Source: Lachnospiraceae bacterium
GTDB lineage: Bacteria; Bacillota_A; Clostridia; Lachnospirales; Lachnospiraceae
NCBI GenBank assembly: GCA_017516285.1
Contig: JAFXDD010000003.1
Coordinates: forward strand, 1 to 64,000
Length of the DNA stretch: 64,000 nucleotides
Reading direction: 5' to 3'
The notes under the pieces were generated by a model that saw only the letters and a program-made list of their open reading frames with translations, had not been told where the DNA came from and ran no database searches. Of the stretch, positions 35,553-44,225 are shown piece after piece. The position numbers and the translations under genes are program-made. Position 1 is the first letter of the stretch; each line of letters opens with the position of its first letter.

Positions 35553-37178
35553 ATGAGCACAAATCGTAAGAAAAGCAATGATTTTGTAATGCAAGCAGGT
35601 ATTCTGGCGGCGGCAGGTATCATCTGCCGCCTTATTGGCTTGATTTACCGTGTACCGCTTGCCAATATTTTGACAGATGAGGGCAATGGATATTATTCTA
35701 CGGCCTACAATATATACACCATTGTACTTTTACTGGCTTCCTACAGTATACCATCCGCTATTTCCAAGCTGATGGCCGGGAAGCTGGAGCAAAGGGAGTA
35801 CCGGAATGCACAACGCATCTTTTATTGTGCGCTGATGTATGTAGGGACAGTGGGCTTAATTGCCAGTCTGTTCCTGTTTTTTGGTGCAGATTTTCTGTTG
35901 GAGGGAAAGGCTTCGTTGGTGCTTAGAGCCTTTGCACCAACGGTGCTTATCTATGGTTTCTTAGGTGTGCTTAGAGGGTATTTTCAGGCTCACAAAAGCA
36001 TGGTGCAGACCAGTGTATCCCAGATTTTTGAGCAAATACTGAATGCGGCAGTCAGTGTGGGTGCAGCTTATTACTTTATGCAGATATTTGAGTCACCGGA
36101 GTACGGAGCAATCGGTAGTGCGCTTGGTACTATGGCAGGGGTGATTACAGCTCTTTTCGTGATGCTTTGGGCTTATATGATAAACCGTGGGCTGATTAAG
36201 AAGCGTATCCAACGTGATAAGGCAAATGTTCTGGATAGCTATGGTGATATTTTTAAGTCTATGCTGCTTATTGTGACACCTATTATTTTAAGTACATTTA
36301 TTTATAATTTTAATATTACCTTAAACAATAACCTGTTTACCAAAATAGCTATGGCGCATTTGGGCATGACGGAGCAGGAAAGTTATTCTGTTTTTGGTAT
36401 TTATTCCGGCAAAGCAGTGCTATTAAGCGATGTGCCTGTGGCGCTGGCCTCTGCCATGAGTGCCGCTCTTATTCCGGTAGTCAGTGGTGCTTTTGTACGT
36501 GAAGGCCGTAAGGCAGCAGGAGAGAAGGTGGAAGTGGCTGTGCAGACCACCATGCTTTTTGCCATTCCCGCAGCAGTTGGTATGTTTACATTGGCAGAGC
36601 CGGTCTTGGACCTGCTTTTTAGCTTCTCCACACCGGAGGATTTGCAAATGGCAGTGATGCTTCTTCGTATGATGACCGTGTCTATTGCGTTTTATTCCCT
36701 ATCCACGGTGTCCAATGGTATACTACAGGGCATTGGCAAAGTAAATTTGCCGGTTATTAATGCAGCCATAGCCTTGAGCGTGCAGACTGTGGTAGTAGTT
36801 GGGCTTTTACTTGGCACGAAGCTTGGCATTTACGCGCTGCCGATTGCATTTATTGTATATGCCACCCTGATGAGTGTATTAAACCAGCTAGCGGTACGTA
36901 AGGAATTAGATTGCAGGATACGCATGGGACAGGTGTTTATTAAGCCACTCATCTGCGCCCTGGTAATGGGGGTGGCAGCATACCTGGTGTATACCGTGAT
37001 TTATTTGGTACTTCCTGTAAATATTGTGGCACTGGGGATTGCAGTAGTGCTTGCTGTGGCAGTTTACGGCATTGCCATGATTATGTGCGGTGGTATTACA
37101 GAGGAGACATTGGATAATATACCAAAGGGTGGGATGCTTAAGCCATTGCTTAGGAAGGTAAAGGGGCGAAGCAAATAA
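35553..37178 (+). CDS. SpoVB/MurJ-type polysaccharide or lipid II flippase
   Basis: 541 residues with about 14 membrane helices and the MOP-superfamily flippase layout (N-terminal FVMQAGILAAAGIICRLIGLIYRVPLANIL, NGYYSTAYNIYTIVLLLASYSIPSAISKL). Such proteins move undecaprenyl-linked sugars across the membrane. It may be SpoVB (spore cortex), MurJ (peptidoglycan) or a general exporter; the sequence does not decide. The ribosome-binding site is weak. Placed between glgA and nhaC. Confidence 0.85.
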   Translation: MSTNRKKSNDFVMQAGILAAAGIICRLIGLIYRVPLANILTDEGNGYYSTAYNIYTIVLLLASYSIPSAISKLMAGKLEQREYRNAQRIFYCALMYVGTVGLIASLFLFFGADFLLEGKASLVLRAFAPTVLIYGFLGVLRGYFQAHKSMVQTSVSQIFEQILNAAVSVGAAYYFMQIFESPEYGAIGSALGTMAGVITALFVMLWAYMINRGLIKKRIQRDKANVLDSYGDIFKSMLLIVTPIILSTFIYNFNITLNNNLFTKIAMAHLGMTEQESYSVFGIYSGKAVLLSDVPVALASAMSAALIPVVSGAFVREGRKAAGEKVEVAVQTTMLFAIPAAVGMFTLAEPVLDLLFSFSTPEDLQMAVMLLRMMTVSIAFYSLSTVSNGILQGIGKVNLPVINAAIALSVQTVVVVGLLLGTKLGIYALPIAFIVYATLMSVLNQLAVRKELDCRIRMGQVFIKPLICALVMGVAAYLVYTVIYLVLPVNIVALGIAVVLAVAVYGIAMIMCGGITEETLDNIPKGGMLKPLLRKVKGRSK

Positions 37179-37211
37179 ATACTTTGGAAAAATTTAGGAG
37201 GTCAAATACAA

Positions 37212-38549
37212 ATGAAAAAAGCAAATTATATAGCACTGTTACCGATAGGGGTATTTTTGGTGTTGTACCTTGGATTTGGTATCACGTTTGAGTACATTTT
37301 GAAAATACCGATGGGCTTTTATGAAATCCCTATTGTGGTAATTTTTTTGATGGCTCTTTGTGTTGCCTGTATTCAAAATCGAAAGCTTAATCTGGACGAA
37401 AAACTGGAGATTATGGCGAAGGGAGTAGGAGATAAAAATATTGTTACTATGCTGCTCATCTTTATGGCTGCGGGTGTTTTTGTAGGCGTAGTGGGCAGAA
37501 GCAGTGCAGAAAGTGTGGCTTATTTTGTGTTGTCCTTTATTCCGACACAGTTTGCCGTATTGGTATTGTTTGTGGTCAGTGCCTTTGTATCTCTGGCAAT
37601 GGGTACTTCTGTAGGTACCATTACTTTGATTGCACCGATTGCCATCGCGGTTGCTAAAAGCTCCGGATTTGGGGTGCCTATGTGTCTGGGGGCTGTTGTA
37701 GGTGGTGCTATGTTTGGCGACAATCTGTCCTTTATTTCCGATACTACCATTGCGGCCTGCAATGGTCAGGGATGTGCCATGAAGGACAAGTTTAAAGAAA
37801 ACTTTGGAATTGCTTTGCCGGCAGCGCTTGCAACGATTGTAATACTGGCTGTTCAGACGATAGGGGCAGATGTGGGAGAGGCAGTGATTCAGGACTACAA
37901 CCTGATTCAGATTGTACCTTACATATTGGTGCTTTTAGGCGGAATTGCAGGCATTAATGTGTTTGTGGTGCTGATTATCGGAATTGTCAGTGGTTCTGTC
38001 ATTATGCTGGCTACCGGTGCAACGGAAGCAACCAAATTACTGGCGAATATGGGCTCCGGAGCATCCGGTATGTTTGAAACATCCATGGTAGCAGTTTTGG
38101 TGGCTGCAATCTGCGCGCTTATTGATGCCTATGGTGGCTTTGAAGCATTGCTGTCTTTGATTAAAAAGTTATTTAAAGGCAAAAAGGGCGGCACCCTTGG
38201 TATGGGTCTGTTGGTAGGTGCCATGGACATCGCTACGGCTAACAATACCGTTGCAATTGTTATGGCAAATCCGATTGCCAAGGAAATGGCACAAAATTAT
38301 AATATTTCACCAAGAAAAGCGGCTTCTATTCTGGATACCTTTTCCTGCATCTTCCAGGGAATTATTCCATATGGTGCACAGATGTTAGTAGCAATTTCAG
38401 TAGCAGCAAAGCTGGAATGTGCAGTATCCGCTTTTGATATTATTCCGCACTTGATTTATCCGTTTATGCTGCTTGTCAGCTCTTTGGTGTTTGTGTTCCT
38501 GCTTCCGGAATCCCGGAAATATCAGAATCAATCATCAAAGAATAATTAG
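37212..38549 (+). CDS. nhaC: NhaC-family Na+/H+ antiporter
   Basis: 445 residues with 11-12 membrane helices; TAGGAGG lies upstream of the ATG. The conserved region SLAMGTSVGTITLIAPIAIAV, followed by GGAMFGDNLSFISDTTIAA, is typical of NhaC-type antiporters, which exchange sodium for protons. Some relatives carry amino acids or malate with lactate, so the substrate is probable rather than sure. Its last 74 bases overlap the end of the oppositely transcribed RqcH/NFACT gene. Confidence 0.87.
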   Translation: MKKANYIALLPIGVFLVLYLGFGITFEYILKIPMGFYEIPIVVIFLMALCVACIQNRKLNLDEKLEIMAKGVGDKNIVTMLLIFMAAGVFVGVVGRSSAESVAYFVLSFIPTQFAVLVLFVVSAFVSLAMGTSVGTITLIAPIAIAVAKSSGFGVPMCLGAVVGGAMFGDNLSFISDTTIAACNGQGCAMKDKFKENFGIALPAALATIVILAVQTIGADVGEAVIQDYNLIQIVPYILVLLGGIAGINVFVVLIIGIVSGSVIMLATGATEATKLLANMGSGASGMFETSMVAVLVAAICALIDAYGGFEALLSLIKKLFKGKKGGTLGMGLLVGAMDIATANNTVAIVMANPIAKEMAQNYNISPRKAASILDTFSCIFQGIIPYGAQMLVAISVAAKLECAVSAFDIIPHLIYPFMLLVSSLVFVFLLPESRKYQNQSSKNN

Positions 38550-40233
38550 TATAATACACCACAAAGCCCGGCTTCGCAGAGGCCGGCTTTTTTACGTGCT
38601 TTTTCTGGATATAATCGATTTCTATCTTGTCTTGGCCGCGGTTTTTGCTGTAGTAGGCTGCAAGGCGTCCGGCCTCCTCGAAGGTATGGTCCGGCATATC
38701 GGTTTCACCATTGGTGCGAACCAGTACATGAGAGCCCGGTACGCCTTTGGCATGGAACCACCAGTCATTTCCGGTAGCCATCTGGAAGGTAATGAAATCA
38801 TTTTGCAGGTTGTTTTTGCCTACGTATATATCGTAGCCGTCGCTGCTGATGTAGTGGTAAGGCTTACTGGTAACCTTGGCCTTTTTCTGGCCGCCATGGC
38901 GCTTGATATAGCCGGTCTGTATCAACTCTTCCTTGATTTCGGTCAAATCCTCTTCCTTGAGAGCCATATCCAACGCAGTAGAGATGGATTCCAGATGCGC
39001 TATTTCAGCCTTCACTTCCTCTGTCAGAGTGCTTAGAGCCTCGTAGGTACGCTTTAGCTTTGCATATTTGTCAAAATATTTCTTTGCATTGTCCATCACC
39101 GGAATGGTAGGGTCCAGTGGTATAGTCATCATTTCGTTTGTATAATAATTCAGGGCTTCAAAGGACTTGGAGCCTTGTTTTACGTTATAGCCATAAGCGG
39201 TAATCATTTCACCATACAGGCGGAATTTGTCCTTTTTCTCGGTATCCTTCATCTGCGTTATCTGTAGGTCATACTTTTTTACATTACGCTCTAATGCAGT
39301 CTGTACAATCTTGCGCAAATCCACGGATTTTTGTCTGATGCGGGTAAGGGTATTCTTCTCAGCATAAAATTCCTGTAAAAGGGCAGAAATAGAGTCGAAT
39401 TTCTTTTGGGCATCTTTGGGATAAATAGTAAAAGGAAAGACACCAAAATCGGCAGGTTCTTCACCCTTATATGCAATAACCGGTTGAAAGTAACCGGCTT
39501 TAATATCAGAAATCATAGTCTGAAAGGCGGTACAGAGACTGTCATAATCAGATTCTGTAAGGCCGGCTGTAGGTAAATCGCCATCCACACCGGCTCTGTG
39601 ACAAAGCTCCTGTGCCATAATAGGACTAAATCCTGTAAAAGTAGTGTAAAGGGCCTTGAAAACAGGCATTGGCTTAGTAGCCAGTAAGCCTGGCATGACC
39701 TCTGTGGGGGCGGTCAGGGGATCGTGCTTTTCCTGCGTTTCTGCAATAAAATAAGTGCGTCCCGGCAATACCTCGCGGACACTGGATACCAGACCGGAAA
39801 TATGTTTGATACTGTCCAAAATCATCTGTTCTTCATTCACAAAAATAATATTGGAATGCTTGCCCATAAGCTCGATAATCAGTGTCTTGCGGCGCAAATC
39901 CCCCAGCTCGTCCAAATGCTCAATCACGATATGAATAATACGCTCTAAGCCCGGCTGGCTGATTTCCACAATACGCCCGTTTTGCAGGTGCTTACGCAGC
40001 AACATGCAAAAATTAGGCGCAGTAAAGGGGCTTTGCTTGTTGGTTTCCGTTAAGTATACTAAGGGCAGGCTGGCGCTGGCACTTAGTACCAGGCGATACT
40101 GTCCGCTGTTCGTTTTAATGGTCAAAAGCAGCTCGTCTGCCTCTGGTTGAGCAATTTTATAAATTCGTCCGCCTGTGAGCTTGTCGGAAAGCTCCTTCAC
40201 CAGACAGGCAATGGTAATACCGTCAAAAGCCAT
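38476..40233 (-). CDS. rqcH: RqcH/NFACT family protein (Rqc2 homologue, fibronectin-binding-like)
   Basis: 585 residues; AAGGAGA lies upstream of the ATG at 40233. Ribosome-quality-control factor that binds split 50S subunits and adds C-terminal alanine tails to stalled peptides; older name FbpA. NFACT-N domain at residues 1-~180 (MAFDGITIACLVKELSDKLTGGRIYKI), central helices and coiled coil (~250-440), and the NFACT-R domain (DGYDIYVGKNNLQNDFIT, DWWFHAKGVPGSHVLVRT, HVKKPASAKPGFVVY). Convergent with nhaC, overlapping it by 74 bases, and divergent from yicC. Confidence 0.92.
   Translation of the reverse strand: MAFDGITIACLVKELSDKLTGGRIYKIAQPEADELLLTIKTNSGQYRLVLSASASLPLVYLTETNKQSPFTAPNFCMLLRKHLQNGRIVEISQPGLERIIHIVIEHLDELGDLRRKTLIIELMGKHSNIIFVNEEQMILDSIKHISGLVSSVREVLPGRTYFIAETQEKHDPLTAPTEVMPGLLATKPMPVFKALYTTFTGFSPIMAQELCHRAGVDGDLPTAGLTESDYDSLCTAFQTMISDIKAGYFQPVIAYKGEEPADFGVFPFTIYPKDAQKKFDSISALLQEFYAEKNTLTRIRQKSVDLRKIVQTALERNVKKYDLQITQMKDTEKKDKFRLYGEMITAYGYNVKQGSKSFEALNYYTNEMMTIPLDPTIPVMDNAKKYFDKYAKLKRTYEALSTLTEEVKAEIAHLESISTALDMALKEEDLTEIKEELIQTGYIKRHGGQKKAKVTSKPYHYISSDGYDIYVGKNNLQNDFITFQMATGNDWWFHAKGVPGSHVLVRTNGETDMPDHTFEEAGRLAAYYSKNRGQDKIEIDYIQKKHVKKPASAKPGFVVYYTNYSLMIDSDISGIPEAGTQTPKS
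38563..38593 (+). terminator. Terminator of nhaC located inside the RqcH gene
   Basis: AAAGCCCGGC (38563-38572) and GCCGGCTTT (38582-38590) with one bulged C, then a T-run. The same bases, read on the minus strand, encode the conserved KKPASAKPGF end of the RqcH/NFACT protein. Confidence 0.8.
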
Positions 40234-40375
40234 GTTTGTGTCTCCTTGAACTGATTTTCAGTCATATTCATTATAATTTATAGAAATTAAAAATTATAAA
40301 TATTTTACCATAAAAATATGATATGGACAAGTGCAACGATTTTTGAAAACGGACAAAAGTTTTTTGTGGATTTCC

Positions 40376-40404
40376 TTGACTATTTGGCGTAAATTTTATA
40401 TACT
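40376..40404 (+). promoter_or_regulatory. Promoter for the yicC-gmk-rpoZ genes
   Basis: TTGACT (40376-40381), 17-base spacer, TATACT (40399-40404). The rest of the 218-base divergent gap is very AT-rich; nothing else was identified. Confidence 0.72.
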
Positions 40405-40451
40405 AAATAGAAGTATGGGGATTTATGCTCATATACAGGAAGAGGTACAGC

Positions 40452-41331
40452 ATGATAAAGAGTATGACAGGCTTTGGCCGATGTGAGATTATGGAAGGAA
40501 GCCGTAAGTATACGGTGGAAATGAAGTCTGTAAATCACAGATATTTGGATGTCAGTATTAAGATGCCAAAGAAATTATATATGTTCGAAAGTGCTATCAG
40601 AAGCGAATTAAAGAATTATGCTTCCAGAGGCAAGGTGGATATTTTTATTACACTGGAGGATATGTCTGAGTCCAATGCTGTGGTAAAGTACAATAGAGAG
40701 CTTGCCAGAGAATATATGTCTTATCTGGAGGAGATGGCGGAGGAGTTTCATCTGGACAATGATATTCGTGTTTCTTCTTTGTCACGTTATCCGGAGGTGT
40801 TGACCATGGAAGAGGTTGATGCAGACGAAGAAGAGCTTTGGAAGGAGCTGAAAAAAGGCTTTTCAGGGGGCTGCGGAGCAGTTTGTGGCTTCAAGAGTGG
40901 CAGAGGGTGAGCAGCTGCGGGAGGATTTGATAGAGAAGTTGGATGGGATGCTTGATAGAGTGTCTTTTATCGAAGAGCGTTCCCCGCAGATTGTTAAGGA
41001 GTATCGTGAAAAGTTAGAGGCCAAGGTGCAGGAGCTTTTAGGTGATGTAAAGGTGGATGAGGCGCGTCTGCTTACAGAGGTTGCCATATTTGCCGATAAG
41101 TCCTGTGTGGATGAGGAAATTGTGCGTCTGAAGAGCCATGTTGCCACGACCAAGTCTACACTACTTGCCGGTGGTGATATCGGACGTAAGTTAGACTTTA
41201 TTGCCCAGGAGATGAACCGAGAGGCCAATACTACTTTATCCAAGTCTAATGATTTAGAAATTTCCAATTGTGCGATTGAGTTAAAGACCGAGATTGAAAA
41301 GGTTCGCGAGCAAATTCAGAACATTGAATAA
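40452..41331 (+). pseudogene. yicC: YicC family protein with a one-base frameshift
   Basis: The N-terminal part (MIKSMTGFGR, start 40452 with AGAGG upstream) and the C-terminal part (from about 40857 to the stop at 41331) together make a full-length YicC protein of about 292 residues, but in two frames. Dropping one A from the A6 run at 40851-40856 gives continuous LKKAFQGAAEQFVAS, so a single inserted A explains the break. Without it the first frame ends at 40910. YicC is a conserved endoribonuclease-type protein; the C-terminal DUF1732 (LLAGGDIGRKLDFIAQEMNREANT) is intact. It may be a real mutation, phase variation, or a sequencing error. Confidence 0.85.
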
Positions 41332-41346
41332 AGAGAGGCAGATTAT

Positions 41347-41985
41347 ATGAAGCAGAAGGGTCTTCTTATTGTAGTGAGCGGCTTTGCCGGTACCGGCAAG
41401 GGCACTATTATGAAGGGATTGTTAGCTAAATACAGCGAGCAGTATGCGCTCAGTGTGTCCATGACTACCCGTGCTCCGAGACCGGGGGAACGTGATGGCA
41501 TAGAGTATTTTTTTGCGACGAAGGAGCAGTTTGAGCAAAAAATTCAGGCAGACGGTTTTATAGAGCATGCCTGTTACTGTGACAATTATTACGGAACTCC
41601 GAGAGATTATGTGGAGAGTCAGCTGGCAGAAGGCAAGGATGTACTTTTAGAAATAGAAATTCAGGGAGCCTTACAGGTAAAGGGGAAGCTTCCGGATACA
41701 GTACTGGTATTCGTAATGCCGCCAAGTGCAGAAGTGCTTTACAATCGTTTAAAGGGGCGCGGCACAGAGACAGACGAGGTAATTCGTCAGAGGATGCTTC
41801 GTGCAGTAGAGGAGAGTCAGGGCATTGAGCAGTATGATTACATACTGGTGAATGATGACATAGATATATGCGTTGAGAGCCTGCACCGGATGTTACAGTC
41901 TGAGAAGCTTAGAGCTTTCCGCAACACCACATTCATTGAGAATGTACGCAAAGAATTATTGGACCTTAAGAAAGGAGAATTATAA
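41347..41985 (+). CDS. gmk: Guanylate kinase
   Basis: Converts GMP to GDP with ATP. 212 residues. P-loop GFAGTGKGT (residues ~12-20), GMP-binding TRAPRPGERDGIEYFF and the lid region RLKGRGTETDEVI. AGAGAGG upstream of ATG. Its place between yicC and rpoZ is the normal Firmicute arrangement. Confidence 0.95.
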   Translation: MKQKGLLIVVSGFAGTGKGTIMKGLLAKYSEQYALSVSMTTRAPRPGERDGIEYFFATKEQFEQKIQADGFIEHACYCDNYYGTPRDYVESQLAEGKDVLLEIEIQGALQVKGKLPDTVLVFVMPPSAEVLYNRLKGRGTETDEVIRQRMLRAVEESQGIEQYDYILVNDDIDICVESLHRMLQSEKLRAFRNTTFIENVRKELLDLKKGEL

Positions 41986-41986
41986 A

Positions 41987-42217
41987 ATGTTACATCCATC
42001 TTATGCAGAATTAATGCAGGTAGTTAATGAGGAAGCAGAGGGGGATACTCCTGTAGTAAACAGCCGTTATTCTATCGTTATGGCTACAGCCAGAAGAGCA
42101 CGTCAGTTAATTGACGGTGCCGATCCTATGGTCAGAACCAAGAAAGACAAGGCTTTAAGTGTTGCTGTTGAGGAATTAAAGCAGGGTCAGATTAAAATCC
42201 TTACAGAAGAAGAATAA
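41987..42217 (+). CDS. rpoZ: RNA polymerase omega subunit
   Basis: 76 residues from the ATG at 41987; AAAGGAG lies nine bases upstream at the end of gmk, whereas the longer in-frame start overlaps gmk. Core: NSRYSIVMATARRARQLIDG and KDKALSVAVEELKQGQI, which match omega. Binds the beta-prime subunit and helps RNA polymerase assembly. Followed by a terminator. Confidence 0.92.
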   Translation: MLHPSYAELMQVVNEEAEGDTPVVNSRYSIVMATARRARQLIDGADPMVRTKKDKALSVAVEELKQGQIKILTEEE

Positions 42218-42240
42218 TCCAAGGTACTATTTACAAAAGA

Positions 42241-42300
42241 AAAGAGAAACTCTTGTAAGGGGTTTCTCTTTGTTTCATGTACCGAAAGCTCAGGCTTTCG
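42241..42300 (+). terminator. Two consecutive hairpins after rpoZ
   Basis: A perfect 10-base stem AAAGAGAAAC/GTTTCTCTTT (42241-42250 and 42262-42271) with a weak tail is followed by CGAAAGC/GCTTTCG (42283-42289 and 42294-42300). Together they probably end the gmk-rpoZ transcript. Confidence 0.65.
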
Positions 42301-42329
42301 TTAAAATTATTTAGTCAGGTGATATTCAG

Positions 42330-43664
42330 ATGAAGATTATGTTTGTATCCCTTGGCTGTGATAAAAACCTGGTTGACAGTGAAAAGATGCTGGGGTTACT
42401 TGCAGACAAAGGGTTTGAATTTACGGATGATGAATCCGAAGCAGAGGTGGCGGTAGTAAATACCTGCACCTTCATCCATGATGCGAAAGAAGAAAGCATC
42501 AACACATTACTTGAAATGGGACAGTTAAAGACGGCAGGTAAGCTGAAAGCATTGATTGCCACCGGATGTCTGGCGCAAAGATATCATGAAGAAATTCGTG
42601 AGGAAATACCGGAGGTAGATGCTATTCTGGGCACTACAGCCATTGAACATATTGTGGAGGCTGTAGAAGAGGTTCTTAAGGATAAGAGGCCGGAGTTTTT
42701 GGAGGATATACAGTATCTGGCGGCTACCAAGGGCAGGCGTATAGTGACAACCGGAGGACATTTTGCTTATTTAAAGATTGCCGAGGGCTGTGATAAATTC
42801 TGTACGTATTGTATTATTCCAAAGGTACGTGGCAGGTTCCGTTCTGTGCCTATGGAGGACTTGCTTAGAGAAGCAAGGGAGTTAGCAGAGCAGGGGGTAA
42901 AGGAGCTCATTTTGGTAGCGCAGGAAACTACCCTTTATGGCATGGATTTATATGGAAGGAAGTGTCTTGCAGAGCTGTTACATAAGCTTTGTGAGATTGA
43001 AGGCTTATATTGGGTGCGTATTTTATATTGTTATCCGGAGGAAATAGACGAGGAGCTGATTGCTGCTATCCGTGACGAAAAGAAGGTGGTTAAATATTTG
43101 GATTTGCCGATCCAGCATGCATCTGACAGCATTTTAAAGCGCATGGGCCGCAGAACCACCAATGAGGATTTGCGCCGCATTATCGGTGCACTGCGTCAGG
43201 AAATTCCGGATATTGCATTGCGAACCAGCCTGATTACCGGTTTCCCGGGGGAGACGGAGGAGGACCATGAAGAGCTTTATCGCTTTGTAAACGAGATGGA
43301 ATTTGATCGTCTGGGTGTGTTTACTTATTCTCAGGAGGAAAATACTCCGGCTGCACTTTTTCCTGACCAGATTGCGGAAGTGGTGAAGGAAGCCCGCAGG
43401 GATGAACTGATGGAGTTACAGCAGGCCATTGCCTTTGAAAAGGCAGAGGACATGGTTGGTCGTGTGTTGTGGTGCATGATAGAGGGCAAGGTTTCCGATG
43501 AGGATGTATATGTGGGGCGTACTTATAAGGATGCACCAAATGTGGATGGTTATATTTTCATACAGACCACAGCCACTCTTATGACAGGGGATTTTGTGAA
43601 GGTACAGGTTACGGACAGTAACGAATATGATTTGATAGGAGAGATATACCATGAATTTACCTAA
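42330..43664 (+). CDS. rimO: Ribosomal protein S12 methylthiotransferase
   Basis: Radical-SAM enzyme adding a methylthio group to an aspartate of ribosomal S12. 444 residues: N-terminal UPF0004 domain with cluster cysteines (LGCDKN at the start, NTCTF, TGCLAQ), radical-SAM CDKFCTYC at C154, C158 and C161, and a C-terminal TRAM domain. Overall sequence fits RimO better than MiaB. Overlaps pgsA by 14 bases. Confidence 0.94.
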   Translation: MKIMFVSLGCDKNLVDSEKMLGLLADKGFEFTDDESEAEVAVVNTCTFIHDAKEESINTLLEMGQLKTAGKLKALIATGCLAQRYHEEIREEIPEVDAILGTTAIEHIVEAVEEVLKDKRPEFLEDIQYLAATKGRRIVTTGGHFAYLKIAEGCDKFCTYCIIPKVRGRFRSVPMEDLLREARELAEQGVKELILVAQETTLYGMDLYGRKCLAELLHKLCEIEGLYWVRILYCYPEEIDEELIAAIRDEKKVVKYLDLPIQHASDSILKRMGRRTTNEDLRRIIGALRQEIPDIALRTSLITGFPGETEEDHEELYRFVNEMEFDRLGVFTYSQEENTPAALFPDQIAEVVKEARRDELMELQQAIAFEKAEDMVGRVLWCMIEGKVSDEDVYVGRTYKDAPNVDGYIFIQTTATLMTGDFVKVQVTDSNEYDLIGEIYHEFT

Positions 43665-44223
43665 TAAACTTACTGTATTTCGTGTGATTTTAGTGTTTCC
43701 TTTTGTACTTATATTATTAGGCCAGAATGCCGGATGGGGATGGTATGAGGTTCTTTTTGGCGGTGTGATGGAGTACATGGACTGGGTTGCTACAGCTATT
43801 TTCAGTATTGCATGTCTGACAGATCAGATGGATGGTCATATTGCACGTAAGCACAATCTGATTACCAATTTCGGTAAATTTATGGATCCTTTGGCGGATA
43901 AACTTTTGGTTTCTGCTGCTATGATTTGTCTCATTGAATTAGGTCGTATTCCGGCATGGGTAGTTGTTGTGATTATCAGCAGAGAGTTTATTATCAGCGG
44001 CTTTAGATTGATTGCTTCTGATAATGACATTGTTATTGCTGCCAGCATGTGGGGCAAGTACAAAACGGTATTCCAGATGATTATGGTTATTTTAATGCTG
44101 GCCAATATTCCTGCACTACAGTTGCTTACAAATATTGTTATGTGGATTGCAACTGTGTTGACTGTTGTTTCTTTAATTGATTATGTTTACAAAAACAGAA
44201 GTGTTTTGAGTGATTTTAAATAA
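43651..44223 (+). CDS. pgsA: CDP-diacylglycerol--glycerol-3-phosphate 3-phosphatidyltransferase
   Basis: Makes phosphatidylglycerol phosphate, the precursor of phosphatidylglycerol and, with Cls in this window, cardiolipin. 190 residues with four to five membrane helices. The CDP-alcohol phosphotransferase motif is complete: DGHIAR, then GKFMDPLADK. Start overlaps the end of rimO; GGAGAG precedes it. Confidence 0.95.
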   Translation: MNLPNKLTVFRVILVFPFVLILLGQNAGWGWYEVLFGGVMEYMDWVATAIFSIACLTDQMDGHIARKHNLITNFGKFMDPLADKLLVSAAMICLIELGRIPAWVVVVIISREFIISGFRLIASDNDIVIAASMWGKYKTVFQMIMVILMLANIPALQLLTNIVMWIATVLTVVSLIDYVYKNRSVLSDFK

Positions 44224-44225
44224 GT

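Noticed and set aside
40849..40860. Programmed frameshift in yicC
   Set aside because: A run of six A could suggest -1 slippage, but the required shift is +1, and no stimulatory structure or upstream ribosome-binding-like element was seen. Indel or sequence error is simpler.
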